A model generated the notes under the pieces. It searched no databases and had not been told where the DNA came from. It saw nothing but the letters and a program-made list of their open reading frames with translations. A DNA stretch of 64,000 nt. Origin: Sabellastarte sp. h YS-2021 (Eukaryota; Annelida; Polychaeta; Sabellida; Sabellidae). The position numbers were made by a program, and so were the translations under genes. Location: NCBI GenBank assembly GCA_964017235.1, contig OZ024931.1:141238033-141302032 (forward strand). The letters run 5' to 3'. This document shows positions 43,716-54,974 of the stretch, piece after piece. Each line of letters begins with the position of its first letter. Position 1 is the first letter of the stretch.

Positions 43716-45425
43716 GTAGGTAACCTCCTGCTGGTAGACTTAGGGAATCTAAAACCCTTTAGGTTTTTAGTAGGGTGCAACTGAGCAGTGAACACTTGAA
43801 GAGTGAGGCAAAGATCACGAAAATTCAATCCCAATTCTCAGGGTCGAATGCTTGAGTATATATAACAACCTATAGAACTGGTTACGTTTTTAGCTAGTAA
43901 AACGTAAATAGCCCACCATACAAAATCATAATCCCCCATAACATATTATTATTGATAATATTTGCTGACAATAGCCAACTGAAGCGATTCAAAGCTGTTA
44001 TCTTTATATTATTTTTGTTTACATTTTGGATGTTGTTTCCTGTTGATCTGGATACCAAACTTCATGAGGGCTCGATGTTGAGTCTATTTTTTATCTGCGA
44101 GCAATCAAATTATTTGTACTCATCACATCCGAGTCTTTAGAGGTGCCTTTTTAAAGAGTAAGAATTTCTAAGTTCTTGACGTCTACAGTCCCCTAGATCT
44201 GGTTGAAGGAGGGTCATGTCAACCTCGCATCTTAGCAGGCCAGTGTTGTCCATTCTATAAAATTTCCTTGGGAGGAAATGGGCTACAGATTTGCTTACGC
44301 AGACTAAGGCTCTCTGTTGAATAAGAATTCTCTTATTCATTAGGTCACAGTATTCACAGGCATTTCCATAGCCACGCCTAGCAGCTCATTCAGGATTTGC
44401 ACCCTTCTGAATTTTTCTTTTAATCCACTTAAATATAGCCTTAAGACTGTGCTGACACTTTTCAGAAGCAGTTTTGGCAAAAGTAGCTGTGAAGTTGATG
44501 GTAGGGAGGTTCTGCCTAGCTTGGTGCTCAGGTTCCTTCAGAACTTGTAGGGGAACTTTGCCCATAGGGGCTCCATAGGTTAAGGAGAGATACAGATCTT
44601 AATGAAATCTATATTAAGCTCCTGAAGTTGTCCTACCTTGTAATATTTTGCTGTTGAGGCAGGGGGTTTTATACATTTACCCTCTTGGCCTGATCTCCTG
44701 TTGGCCTTTTTCATCCAGGCCCAGCACAGTGGTAGAGGACCTAGGCATAGTTTTCCTGGGGTCATGAGGATCAAGAATGTGCCTAAAGGTCTCCATTTCT
44801 TCTGTATACATTGAAGGGAGGTCAGACATATCTATCTCCCTGTAAAACACTGGGTCTGGTTGACTTTGTTGCTGGTCATGCTCAGCAGGAGCCTGTTAAA
44901 GCTTAGGAGATTTTTAGCAGGGACAGAGGACTATTCCTCCTCTGTAGATGAAGACTATGAATAGTATTTTGCCCAAACTTTGTGTTTCTTTTTTTTGGCT
45001 TTGGACGGACACACCCTCTTATGTAGTTGATCGGTTGTTTACTAGTTCCAGCTTTTTAAATAGAAGCGGAGGTCTGATCCAACGTTTCCACAAATTTCAT
45101 TTCCTCCCTAAAAGACTTCATAGCCGCCACCATGGAAGCTTGAAAGACCCCCCATTTGTTGCTGAATTTGGATGTAAAATTGGTTACCCAGGGTTTTCTC
45201 TAATTTGCCTTCTATCGTATTTTGCAAAGCTCTACCTGTGGTTGGAGGAACAGTTTGAGGAGTCTTCAATAGTGAGGACAGAGTAAGTGTGGACACATAG
45301 CAGTTGAGGACAGGGAGGGGATGAGAATAAATTATCAGCACCCTCAAGGTCTGCTTACGAGCCTGAAAAAGCTTTGACTTGATCCCCTAACAAGTCCAGA
45401 TCATCATCTGAGAACTAGTTTGGTG
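43716..45425 (-). mobile_element. DIRS-like element, 5' part (ORF1 / RT start), fossil
   Basis: Directly right of the GTAGG duplication, the minus strand gives a SLPAGGYL peptide of the same type as the neighbouring RT piece left of the LTR element, so both belong to one host element. Further right are DIRS ORF1-like pieces: RALVCVSKSVAHFLPRKFY and MTLLQPDLGDCRRQELRNS (44,137-44,340), SLLKTPQTVPP (45,240-45,270), and an acidic DDLDLLGDQVKAF motif near 45,360-45,400. Broken in several places. ORF1 would be the gag-like protein. Confidence 0.65.
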
Positions 45426-45445
45426 GGTAGACATTTTAACAGCAA

Positions 45446-45905
45446 TAGAGGGGTTTAGTGATGCCAGCTATCTAACGTGAAATAAATACCGTATGTGATA
45501 CGTTAGGTTTGAAGTGGATACGTTTGTCAAATAAGGGTTTAGCAATACGTCCATATGAAAGAGTGCAGGTCAACGTAGTTTCTTTGATGTGATAAAAAGA
45601 AGCACTCGTTTGTAAACAGACCTGTGGTATTCATATGGTAAAATATAGTGAACTGAAACCTGACCAAAATGTGATGTACATATGTATCTGCCTATATGGA
45701 GTTGTGGCATATTTATTTGTATTGTGTAATTTTTAAATAAAATAGATAGGGGTGAGTGAACATAAATAAGCCAGCCTTTACGTATAAAACCTAACGTAAT
45801 TGACCCCCCCAACCCTTAAAAGTCATCTGATACACATCTAATGCTGACGTAAATACGCTTGGGTTTAAGGTTTTGATGGCAAAAACGCAACACTAAACCT
45901 CTCTA
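45446..45905. mobile_element. MITE with TAGAGRGGTTTAGTGWTGC termini
   Basis: The left end TAGAGGGGTTTAGTGATGCC and the inverted right end TAGAGAGGTTTAGTGTTGCG match at most positions. CTAACGTGAAATAAATACCG and ACGTAAATACGC continue the inverted pairing. Length 460 bp; no coding capacity; superfamily unknown. Confidence 0.6.
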
Positions 45906-47465
45906 ATAAATCCGATCAGAACGTATCGGAGTGTCACAAAATATGAAATATTTAAGAAAATCTATTCTGCACGATTCAAGAGTGTCAGACTGAGCTATGA
46001 CACAACAGAAAGCAATATTTACAGTAAAAAACCTATTCAGCACGATGCAAGGTTGTGGCAGAATAAATTAGAATATAAATGAGGCAAGTGGGTGACCACA
46101 CATACTTGAATTGTCACAAAACAAAATATTAAAAAATACCTATCCTGCACAATTCAAATTAAGCTTGCAAGAACAAACTATGACATAAAATAAAGTATAT
46201 CTCTGAAATCCACCTTTCATCAGATCACTCAGATCATGGTCAGGATCAGTCAGATCAGGTTCTTTTGACCTGATCCATTGAATCTGGATTCTACAGATCA
46301 TGGCTGGGGAACATGCCTACTGCTATGGTACACTCTAAGGACAGGGACTATTTTTCTTAGTTGTGGACCCGGTCCCTGCGGCATTCCAAGATGGCATTCA
46401 GTTCCACATGGTAAGCTATTGTAGTGCAATAAAAACTTCAGCTTTATGCTTTATCTAATGCCTGTCCTACATCCCAATTTCACATGTACGTACATCCTGG
46501 TTACAGAGAAAAATTTGATTTGCAAGCTGATTTGCAAGGGACATTTAAGCTACACTTGCGATTTTAAAACAGAATATGAAGGTCGCAGAGACCTGCAATG
46601 AAAATGGGCATGCACATTTTGTCTCCATGCACACAGTGTGTTCATTTATATTTAAGTAGACACTATTGTTGGGAGAAGTCACTTTGTTTTCACATGCAAA
46701 TCTCTACTAGATCTAGCGCACTACCAGGCTATGTTCATATTTCTCAACAATATTTGCAGCACACTTTTGTGTGTACAGCCGAAGGGGTTCAGCTGGGCGA
46801 CAAGACACAGCCGTTTGTTTATGTTTGTCACATGACTATGATGTCAATTCTCACAAGCCCTGCCCATTCATGAGTGCCTATCACAGTTTTAATATCATAC
46901 ATAAATTTTGTAGTTACGGTCCGTTTAATGATTATTTTGTAAAAATCACAATACAGGACATGGATTCAAAGAAGAAGGTAACTATGCACATATCAGTATT
47001 TGTATTGATTTTGAAATAGTGGTTACAATCAGTTATTTATGAACTTTAGAGTAAAAAAGGCACATGTATATGTTTACTAATATTGTGTGACCTTGATACC
47101 AGCCTGTGTTGTTTACACTAAATGCATTTCAAATGTATATTCACGACATTATAATATATTTTAAACTTATGCTATGATACTTTAACTTTTTATTAACACA
47201 CTTACTTGTTAATAAAGGTCAAATACTGTGTATATCCAGTGCAATATTTTAGACTATAACTTGGTTTTGTTCTACAAAACTATAATTTTGTTCTGCAACT
47301 CTTTCAAAACTTCCTTAGACGAAGCAGTCATTGTTTCATAAAGACACACTCTAGTAAAATTTTTAAAGATAGGTTGTGACAGGAAGGTCTAACAGAAAAA
47401 AATGACAAATAATTTATCTTATTGCTATATATGAAATGCATACAGAAATGATGTTAATTACTTTT
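45906..47465. other. Stretch without recognisable genes
   Basis: It contains ATTCAAGnnTGTC-type short repeats near 45,975-46,150 (CCTATTCTGCACGATTCAAG and two variants) and a GATCA-rich stretch near 46,215-46,300. No coding sequence supported. Confidence 0.4.
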
Positions 47466-47469
47466 AATT

Positions 47470-49390
47470 GTTATGAAATGCCTTGAGATGTCAATAACAA
47501 AAGCCTCAAGGAAATTTAAAGTTCCAAGAAGTACCCTTTTTGCCTATAAACAAGATAAAAATAGACCACTGAGTTACCAGCTACCAAAAATAAATTGCTT
47601 ACAAGTACAGAAGAAGAATCCTTGGCCATTTATCTTAGATAGATGGCAAGGAGGATGTACCCACTTACTAGGTCAACTTTTAGGGCAATGGTTCAGGAAA
47701 TTTTATGCTAAAGGAATGTCAAGATAGATACTGCAGTTACTCCATCCAAGAAATGGTGCCAAAATTTTATGAAGCGGCACAAGTTAAGTTCCAAGAAGGC
47801 TAAACAAATGACTAAGGCAGAAAAGATGCAGCCAGTAAAGATGTCACAGAAAGTTACTTTGACTTGCTGGAAAAGACTATGGCATATCTGAACATAAGTG
47901 ATAGCCCTGACTGCATCTATAATATAGATGAAACAGGTTTCAGCAAGCAGACTAACATTCAGGCTCATGTCATTGTGCCAACTGGACAAAGACTAGGCTT
48001 TATCCAACAAGTCTTTTCAAATGACCACATAACATTGGTTCAAGGCATTTCAACCTCTGGTCATTTTTACCACCAATGATTATTTTTTCAACAATGTCCC
48101 CAAAGATTTGGTAGAAAATGAAATCAATGGTTGGAAATATTCATCCACAAAGAGTGGCTGCATATCCAGCCAACTCTTTGTGCAGTGGTTTACTGGTTTA
48201 TCTTTTTGAAGAACATCTCTCCCCAGAGACCAGTTTTGCTACTTTTCTTGACTCACATAGTACTCATGTTTCTCTAGACTTCATAGAAATTGCCAAGTCA
48301 AACCAAATAGAAGTTTTGTGTTTCCCATCAAAAAGGGCCCACATTGCCCAACCATTAGATCAGATCTTTAGCTATATGAAGGAGGTGTTTGCCCAGACTG
48401 CATTATCTCTGAAACTTGTGAGAAGCGATGTAATCACAAATAAATCTAAGTTTCCCTGGTCTGTCTATTTGGTCAAAAAGGCATTTGGAACGGACAGGTA
48501 AATCAATTTCTAATTTCTGTAAAATTACAAAAAAATAAATCATAAATAAATGCACAAATGAATATAAAACTTAAAATTTTAACTTTCTCAGCCATTTCTG
48601 CATGAGTAAAATATGACTCATGGTGGATATTAAAAAAATTGACCTTTAATTGCAATGATTATGTGGAAAAGTTCACAGTTAGCTACCAATGGTTGGCAGT
48701 TTACAGTACAGAACCTTAACCAAATGTATGTTCTGCATTCCTTTGCCCATAAAACTACCCGTCATGATATAACCTATACAATGTTGAAAGCGATGTTAAA
48801 ACCCAAATATAGTAGGAGTATATTAGAAGGAAAGGAACATTTCACTCATGAATAAGTTTTTCATATATATATACATATATATGATACATATTAATATATA
48901 TGTAGTCTTCTTCCTGAAAGTTGGAAGAAAATATGGAACTTTTATAAATCTGCATTTATGCATTGTTTTTTCAAATTCAAAATTAAGGATTTCAAACAAT
49001 GATAATATTTGTTTGACAGGCATCTTTCCACTGAAAAAAGATGCACTTCACTGGACAATAAATCAACCTGATTCAAGTGTTCCTTGTGTCAGCAATGAAA
49101 GAACAGATTCCTTGCCATGTGGACATACTGTTCCCTGTCCCACTTGTTTTTTATTCATTGCCAAACAGCAAAATGTTCTAGTTCAAACTGGTGTTGTTGA
49201 TGAAGCACTCTTTGATGTTTGTGTGCCTAATATTTTACCCAAGCATGAATTTTCATCCAATAGGGCACAAAGTTTATGGTCTACATCACAACATCACACA
49301 TTACAGGTGCATATAAAACATAAATTTTCCTATCTTAGCATAAGATATGAGAATCCAGACCAACTATGTAATACCAAAACTCCCTGAATG
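47470..49390 (+). pseudogene. pogo/Tigger-type transposase, degraded
   Basis: The N-terminal Psq-type helix-turn-helix reads SITKASRKFKVPRSTLFAYK (47,490-47,550). SKKWCQNFMKRHKLSSKKAK is the second DNA-binding part. The DDE/DDD nuclease follows: CIYNIDETGFSKQ (first Asp, near 47,925), FLDSHSTHVSLDF (second Asp, near 48,248), FPSKRAHIAQPLDQIFSYMK (third Asp, near 48,357). The C-terminal TGIFPLKKDALHW is near 49,015. All three catalytic Asp codons survive, but stops and shifts between 47,700 and 48,120 and a SINE at 48,653 split the gene. No terminal inverted repeats were found by eye. Confidence 0.85.
48653..48815 (+). mobile_element. tRNA-derived SINE, copy 4, 5'-truncated
   Basis: It starts inside the body (ACAGTTAGCTACCAATGGTT), then GGCAGTTTACAGTACAGAAC, CCCGTCATGATATAACCTAT, and GTTGAAAGCGATGTTAAAAC with CCAAATA tail. 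The tRNA part is missing. It interrupts the pogo transposase relic. Confidence 0.8.
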
Positions 49391-50584
49391 AGCAGAAGTG
49401 CTGCAAGCAGACCTTTCTAGTGATATATAAGGTACATTTATAGGTTACATAGTTTCAGAGATATTAATGCAAAATCATGGTGTATAATAAGATGTTGTTA
49501 TCCAAATGTAGTGAAATATGTTGAAAGAAATATTACACTAAATAAACTTTTGGTTTAAAACTTTATTGATGTAATATATTACATACAGGTTGTAGTAACA
49601 TTCAGAAACATTGTATTACTGTAAAATACAGCATTCAGTGAAACTACAGATGTTCCATAAATGTTTATGGTTATAAATTTGCAATGATATGTATACCATT
49701 AACAAAACTGCATCTAGATATTTAATGTACAAGGTTCAAGACATCTGTCAAGGAACATGATAGTAAAAAAGGCAACACATGTAAAACCAAACAAAAATCC
49801 AAGGAAACATCAAATCATCTCAGTGGTAAATGAAATGTGTTTTGTGCCTGTCCTGTTTGTTCAGAGTTTTGGCTTTGCCTTTTTTTTAAGTTCACATTCC
49901 TGCAGTTTTTACTGTAGGTTAGTTGGTTGCAAAAGATGCCTTACTTAAAAACATGTAAGCATAGGCCAGTTAGATCTGATGCTGTTTGATTACAATTGTT
50001 ACTATAATTAAACAGTAGTAACTTTTACTTGTAGGCTTTTCTGTTCACAACTAACATTTCTGTGATTTGCTGCAAAAACTAGATATATCATTGTAAATGT
50101 TTTCCTGTGCAAACTTATGTAGGAGATTACTGTAATGGCTGCTCATTGCAATTATATTTTACTGGGAAACTATACAGTTTTGACATTTAAGTTGAGTGAT
50201 AAATGTTAAGTTGCAGAAAAAAGTGGGTAGTTGCTGACTGATGGTCAGAAGTTTACATTACAGAACCTTGACCAACTGTGTGCATTGCTTTTCTCTGCCC
50301 TTGTGGCTGCATTTTGCAGCTTGTGGCTGAAGTATTTCCATACTTGCGACTATGTTTTGAAGTTGATCTATACTATTTTACTATTATGTTTAGGAAATTT
50401 ATTTTAGGTCACTAGAAAACTTTGCCAATGGAAGGTCCTGCTTAATTGTACTTTTAGATCTGCAGGTGAGCGTGGTGTTACTAACCCTTTAATTTATTTG
50501 GGTAATTACCACGTTATAAAATGAAAGACTGCTTGGAAATCCAATACTTCATATATTGGTGGATTTCTATGTACAACATCCAAC
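49391..50584. other. Stretch holding a fifth SINE fragment only
   Basis: 50,216-50,310 matches the middle of the SINE family (GTGGGTAGTTGCTGACTGAT, TTACATTACAGAACCTTGAC, TTTCTCTGCCCTT). The rest is AT-rich with no feature recognised. Confidence 0.55.
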
Positions 50585-51245
50585 TGTCACATATATAGGC
50601 ACTGTGGCAGTACATTTTTTTATCTAAGTATTATACATATACATGTATTAACATTTAAGATAATGGAGTTATTGATTTTTGGTGTTCTATGGCATTGATG
50701 TTGTGTTGATTTATTTATTGATTGGGGTAATCCTTCTAATAACCTTTAGTGATTATATTAGTAGATTTGGGGAAACCCAATTACCAGTAGTCTCTAGAAC
50801 TTCCTGGGTGAATCTTGCGAGAGGTGTTGCTTTCAAGTTAGTTCTATAACATTCTAAAAGCTTCTCTAACTTCTGGCTGGAGTGAACTTTCTACAGTGTC
50901 TGGATAGATTTGCTGTAATTTGGCTAATTTTATCTCTGCATGCAGTGTGTGGATTTACTGTATTTTTGACATTGTTGATATCTTGAAGCAGACAGTATTG
51001 ATATCTTGAAGCAGACAGTTGAGTGTGATCATTATTTTTAATTGCTAAATAAATTTGTTAAATTAAACTTTTTGACTTGTCCTGTTGCAACTTAAAGACA
51101 ACCAGTAATTGCTACCGTGCTTGCCCTTGAACGTAATAGAAAAATTGGGGGCTCATCCGGGATTCAACCATTTGATCAGACTATTCAATTAACAGTTTCA
51201 AAATTCATTTAATTTAACGATTTCTTACAGTCAACAGTGCTCAAG

Positions 51246-52380
51246 ATGGCTAGTGCTAAAGAGTTTGTTCAGTCACCATCTATGGAAGTTCCAGAAACTT
51301 CTAAAAAGATATGTTGATGCAGATAGCACAAGAGTTATAGTTAGAGGTGAAAAGAATAACACGTAAACATGAACTAAAAAGACTTATTGTTGAACAGTTA
51401 GTTGATGAAGACCTTTAAATGATAGTTGTTTGGAAGTGTATAAACCTCTAGCAATGGAACCTTCTGGGCAATATGATATCAGGCTATCAGAAATTAAAAG
51501 AAAGTTAAGGCTTATTGAGCTTGAAAAGAAGAGCTTGAAGCTCAAGCTCAACAAAGAAAAGATGAGCTTGAAGCTCAGCAATGAAAAGAAGAGCTTTCCC
51601 TTAAACATGAAAGAGAACTGAAAGCTTTAGAATTAAATGCCCATAGAATTGACCATGAACTGGTACCACCTTTTAATGAATCAGAAGTTCATAAGTACTT
51701 TCAGCACTTTGAACGAGTTTCTCAAAATTTGAGATGGCCTTTATTACTGCAAAGTTTGTTGAAGGAAATGGCCCAAGAGGCATTTTCAGCTTTGCTAATT
51801 TCTGAATGTGTGGACTATAATTGTGTTAAAATGCTATTTTGAAGGCATATAAGTTGATACCAGAAGCATATCATAAAACATTCAGTAATTACCACAAACA
51901 AGAAAGTCAAACTCATGTTGAATTTGCCCATGAGAAAGAAGTGTACTTTGACAGATGATGTAATTGTAGGGAAGAACAGACTTTGAAAAACTTAGGCAAG
52001 TTATTTTGATTGAAGAATTCAAAAGATGTGTTTGCAATGACATTAAAACCTATCCAGATGAACAGAAAGTTAAAATGTGGCAGAAGCAGAAGCTTATGCT
52101 GATGACTATGCAGTGACTCACAAGTCCACTTTAACAAGAGTAGATCCTTTCTTTCCACTAAAATGTGTTATCCCAATCTAGGTAGGAAATCTAAAAATGT
52201 AACTCCAAAAAAGAGTTCAGATAAGGGTCAAACTTTAACTCAGACTCTGAGTAAGGAAAGGAAACCCAGATGCTTTGCTCCTGTGTGCCAGTATTGTAAG
52301 AAACCTGGGCATGTCATGTCTGACTGTTGGCTCTTAAAGAAAAGGGGAGGAAATGAGGCAATGCCCAATGCCTTTGCATC
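51246..52380 (+). pseudogene. gag: gag region of the Gmr1-like element
   Basis: MASAKEFVQSPSMEVPETSK opens at 51,246. The Leu/Lys/Glu coiled coil follows (IKRKLRLIELEKKSLKLK, 51,480-51,600), then LVPPFNESEVHKYFQHFERV, the hallmark of this gag family, with a RWPLLLQSLL stretch. The CCHC knuckle CQYCKKPGHVMSDC is near 52,291-52,332. In this family the region between carries a SCAN-like capsid domain. Fossil. The SINE copy 6 follows directly. Confidence 0.75.
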
Positions 52381-52621
52381 TAGCAAACCTAACAGGGGTC
52401 ACGGTGGCAGAGTGATAACACTATTGCCTGCCACCTCTGAGGTGGCCTCATGTGGGAAAGCTGATAGTTGCTTGCCGTTGGTTGGCAGTTTACAGTACAG
52501 AACCCTAACAAACTGTATTTATTGGTTTCCTCTGCCCTTCCAACTACCCATTGTGATATGACCTGTACAGCGTTGCAAGTGATGTAAAACCCCAAATAGA
52601 TAAATAACTAGCAAATCTAAC
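52380..52621 (+). mobile_element. tRNA-derived SINE, copy 6 (52,394-52,607), full length with 14-bp duplication
   Basis: CTAGCAAACCTAAC (52,380-52,393) and CTAGCAAATCTAAC (52,608-52,621) are the target duplication with one mismatch. The SINE starts AGGGGTCACGGTGGCAGAGT (A box), has the body TAGTTGCTTGCCGTTGGTTG and GGCAGTTTACAGTACAGAAC, and ends GATGTAAAACCCCAAATAGA with TAAATA. It gives the full family length of about 214 bp. Confidence 0.92.
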
Positions 52622-52689
52622 TGACATTCAAATCCCAATAGAGCAGAATCTAGTATTGGCTTAAACAAGTCTGGGGTTATTAGGGAAGA

Positions 52690-53280
52690 GTTCAAACCTT
52701 TTGTATTTGAGGGTTTTGTATTCTTAGATAATCCCAGTCAGGTTTCCATTAAGATATTAAGAGACACTGGAGCTACTCAGTCCTTACTTTTAGAAGGTGT
52801 TTGCCATTGAGTGTAAGCACATCTACTGGTGAGTGTTATTGCTCAAGGTATTGAAGGAAGATGTGTGAACGTTCCCCTATATAAGGTCAATTTAGACTTA
52901 GTTTCTGGTTCTGTTGTGGGTACCAGGCCCACTTTGCCCATTAAAGGAGTATCTTTGTTATTGGGAAATGATGAACTGGCAGGTGGAAAGGTGGTTGCTG
53001 ATCTTAAGGTTACTTTAAGTTGATCACTTTGGTTAGCTATGGCTAAGAAAGCTGAAGAAGAATCAAAAGATTGTAAACAGTCTACAGATGTCTTAGTTGA
53101 TTTGTCAGATACATTCTTGAACATCTATTACCATGATGTACAAAATCATAGTAATACTAACCCCAAGGCTAGGGTAGATTCTGAAAAACAAGAATTTATT
53201 GATTGTCAAGATGTACCACTTTCAAAATCCAAATTGATTTCAGAGCAATAAAATGACGCTAACTTATCTCCTTTATTTAA
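52690..53280 (+). pseudogene. Protease region of the Gmr1-like element
   Basis: ILRDTGATQSLLLEG near 52,756-52,800 holds the retropepsin DTG. RPTLPIKGVSLLLGNDELAG near 52,930-52,990 has the hydrophobic LLLGND motif of the second half. A Ser/Asp-rich linker (53,040-53,250) follows. Fossil. Confidence 0.65.
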
Positions 53281-53399
53281 ATTGGTCTTGCCACCAGTAG
53301 AGCTAGATAAGGTCCCTGTAGGATATTATGTCAGAAATGGTGTGCCTATGTGAAAGTGAAGGCCACCAAATGTCCGTGCATCTGAAGAATGGTCTTAGT

Positions 53400-54525
53400 A
53401 CACCAGATTGTTGTGCCAAAAGTATACCAAACTGATATATTGAAATTGGCTCATGAGTCTTCATGGGCGGCCATGTAGCCATCAGTAAAAACCTACAGCA
53501 AGATAATCAAACATTTCCATTGGTCTCAAATTCGGCACTGTGAGACAGAACTTGCAAGACTTGTCACATTTGTGAAATGGCAAGGAAGCTAAACCAAAAA
53601 AATTATGTAGCTCCTCTTAAACTCATTCCAGCATTTGATGAACCATTTAGCAAAGTGATAATTGACTGTGTAGGCCCCTTCCCAAAATTTAAATTCAGAA
53701 ACCAATATCTTTTGACCATTCTGTGTGCCTCAACCAGATTCTCAGAAGCCATACCTTTGACCAACATAACAGCACCCCAGATTTCTGAGGCTTAAGTTAA
53801 TTTTTTTTTACTTCAGTTGGCTTACCAAAAGAGATTGAGTCAGATCAATGGTCAAATTTTATGTGAGGACTATTTCAACAGGTTGTATTCCAGCTAAATG
53901 CCAAACAGATCAAATATAGTGTTTATCACCCAGAATCACAAGGCGCATGTGAGGGGTTCCATTCAACTTTGAAGAATATGATTAGGACATATTGTTTGGA
54001 CAATGAACAAAAATGGGATAAAGGTATCAGCTTAATATTGTTTGCAGTTAGGGAATCAGTTCAAGAGTCTTTTGGCTTTAATGCCTTTGAGTTGATCTTT
54101 TGTCATTCAGTCCGTGGTAATCTCAAGCTGTTGAAGGAAAACTGGTTGTGAGAACACCGACAGCCTGAATCTGCTAAATTATGTCTCAAAGTTTAGAAAT
54201 AAGTTGAAAAAGGCCTGTGAGCTAGCGCAACAAAATTTCAAAATTTCTCAGTCAAAAATGAAGATACTTTATGATAGAAAATCATAAAATCGTGTTTTCA
54301 AACTAGGTGACAAGGTTTTCGTGTTTGGTATCCAGGGGGATACATTACAGGCCAGATATCATGGGCTGTACAAGGTGTTAAAAACAGTAGGTCATCTGGA
54401 CTATGTCATTGAGATCCCTGACAGGAGAAAGTCAACCCAAATATTGAACATCTCAAATGCAATTTTTCAAAAACATTTAATGTATATCAAAAGAACTACT
54501 CCACCACACAAAGAGAGTGTTTAGC
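53400..54525 (+). pseudogene. Integrase region of the Gmr1-like element
   Basis: Core motifs: IIDCVGPFPKFKFRNQYLL (first Asp), a SDQ-type block near 53,840, HPESQGACEGFHSTLKNMIR (Glu-equivalent helix, near 53,930-53,985), and LFAVRESVQESFGFNAFELI. The C-terminal tail has GDKVFVFGIQGDTLQARYHG and VIEIPDRRKSTQILNI. These match Gmr1-type integrases. Fossil, several breaks. Confidence 0.75.
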
Positions 54526-54529
54526 CCTC

Positions 54530-54726
54530 ATTTAGCCCCCATATCTTCATCATCAAAACCCACTGTTGTATACACAAATCACAACCCTTTAGTCTTCTTG
54601 CACAAAATGAAGAACAAAAATAGAAGATTATTGTACTGGAGTTTAATTTTGCTAGAGTACAGTTTACAAATAGAACATGGAAAGGATAACATTTGCATGG
54701 ATGCTGTATCCAGAAATTGTGTTTAA
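54530..54726 (+). pseudogene. RNase H C-terminal region, after integrase
   Basis: VVYTNHNPLVFLHKMKNKNR, RLLYWSLILLEYSLQIEHGK and DNICMDAVSRN are the closing motifs of Gypsy RNase H. They lie after the integrase and about 190 bp before the 3' LTR, which is the place expected in Gmr1-like elements and unlike other Gypsy groups. Confidence 0.8.
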
Positions 54727-54974
54727 AGTACAATTTGTGTACTTGTGATTAGTAAGTTTGTAAAAGTTATACATGATATAAATGTTATTTTTGTATTTAG
54801 GTAAACATGCAGTGTAAAAAGTTATTCCCTGTTTATATATACACAGATAAAAGAAAATCTTTTGTAAAATTTTGTTACCCCTTGGCTTCCAAAATTTTTC
54901 TTTAAGGTGGAGGTGTCACACATATAAGCACTGTGCAATACAGTTTTTAATGTAAGTATTATATATATATATAT

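Larger units (their letters stand above)
26905..43720 (+). mobile_element. 16.8-kb env-bearing Ty3/Gypsy-type LTR element (26,910-43,715)
   Basis: Two LTRs of about 562 bp differ at roughly 3 per cent of positions by eye. GTAGG is duplicated at 26,905-26,909 and 43,716-43,720. The internal order is gag, protease, RT, RNase H, integrase, a long spacer, a fusion-type env, a membrane-type reading frame, a second spacer and a RING-finger region. RT-RH-IN order and RT motifs place pol with Ty3/Gypsy. The element is broken, with on the order of ten breaks mostly in gag-pol and env, and it carries one SINE. It interrupts a minus-strand DIRS-like element. LTR similarity suggests a fairly recent insertion relative to its surroundings; no rate is known for an absolute date. 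Confidence 0.92.
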
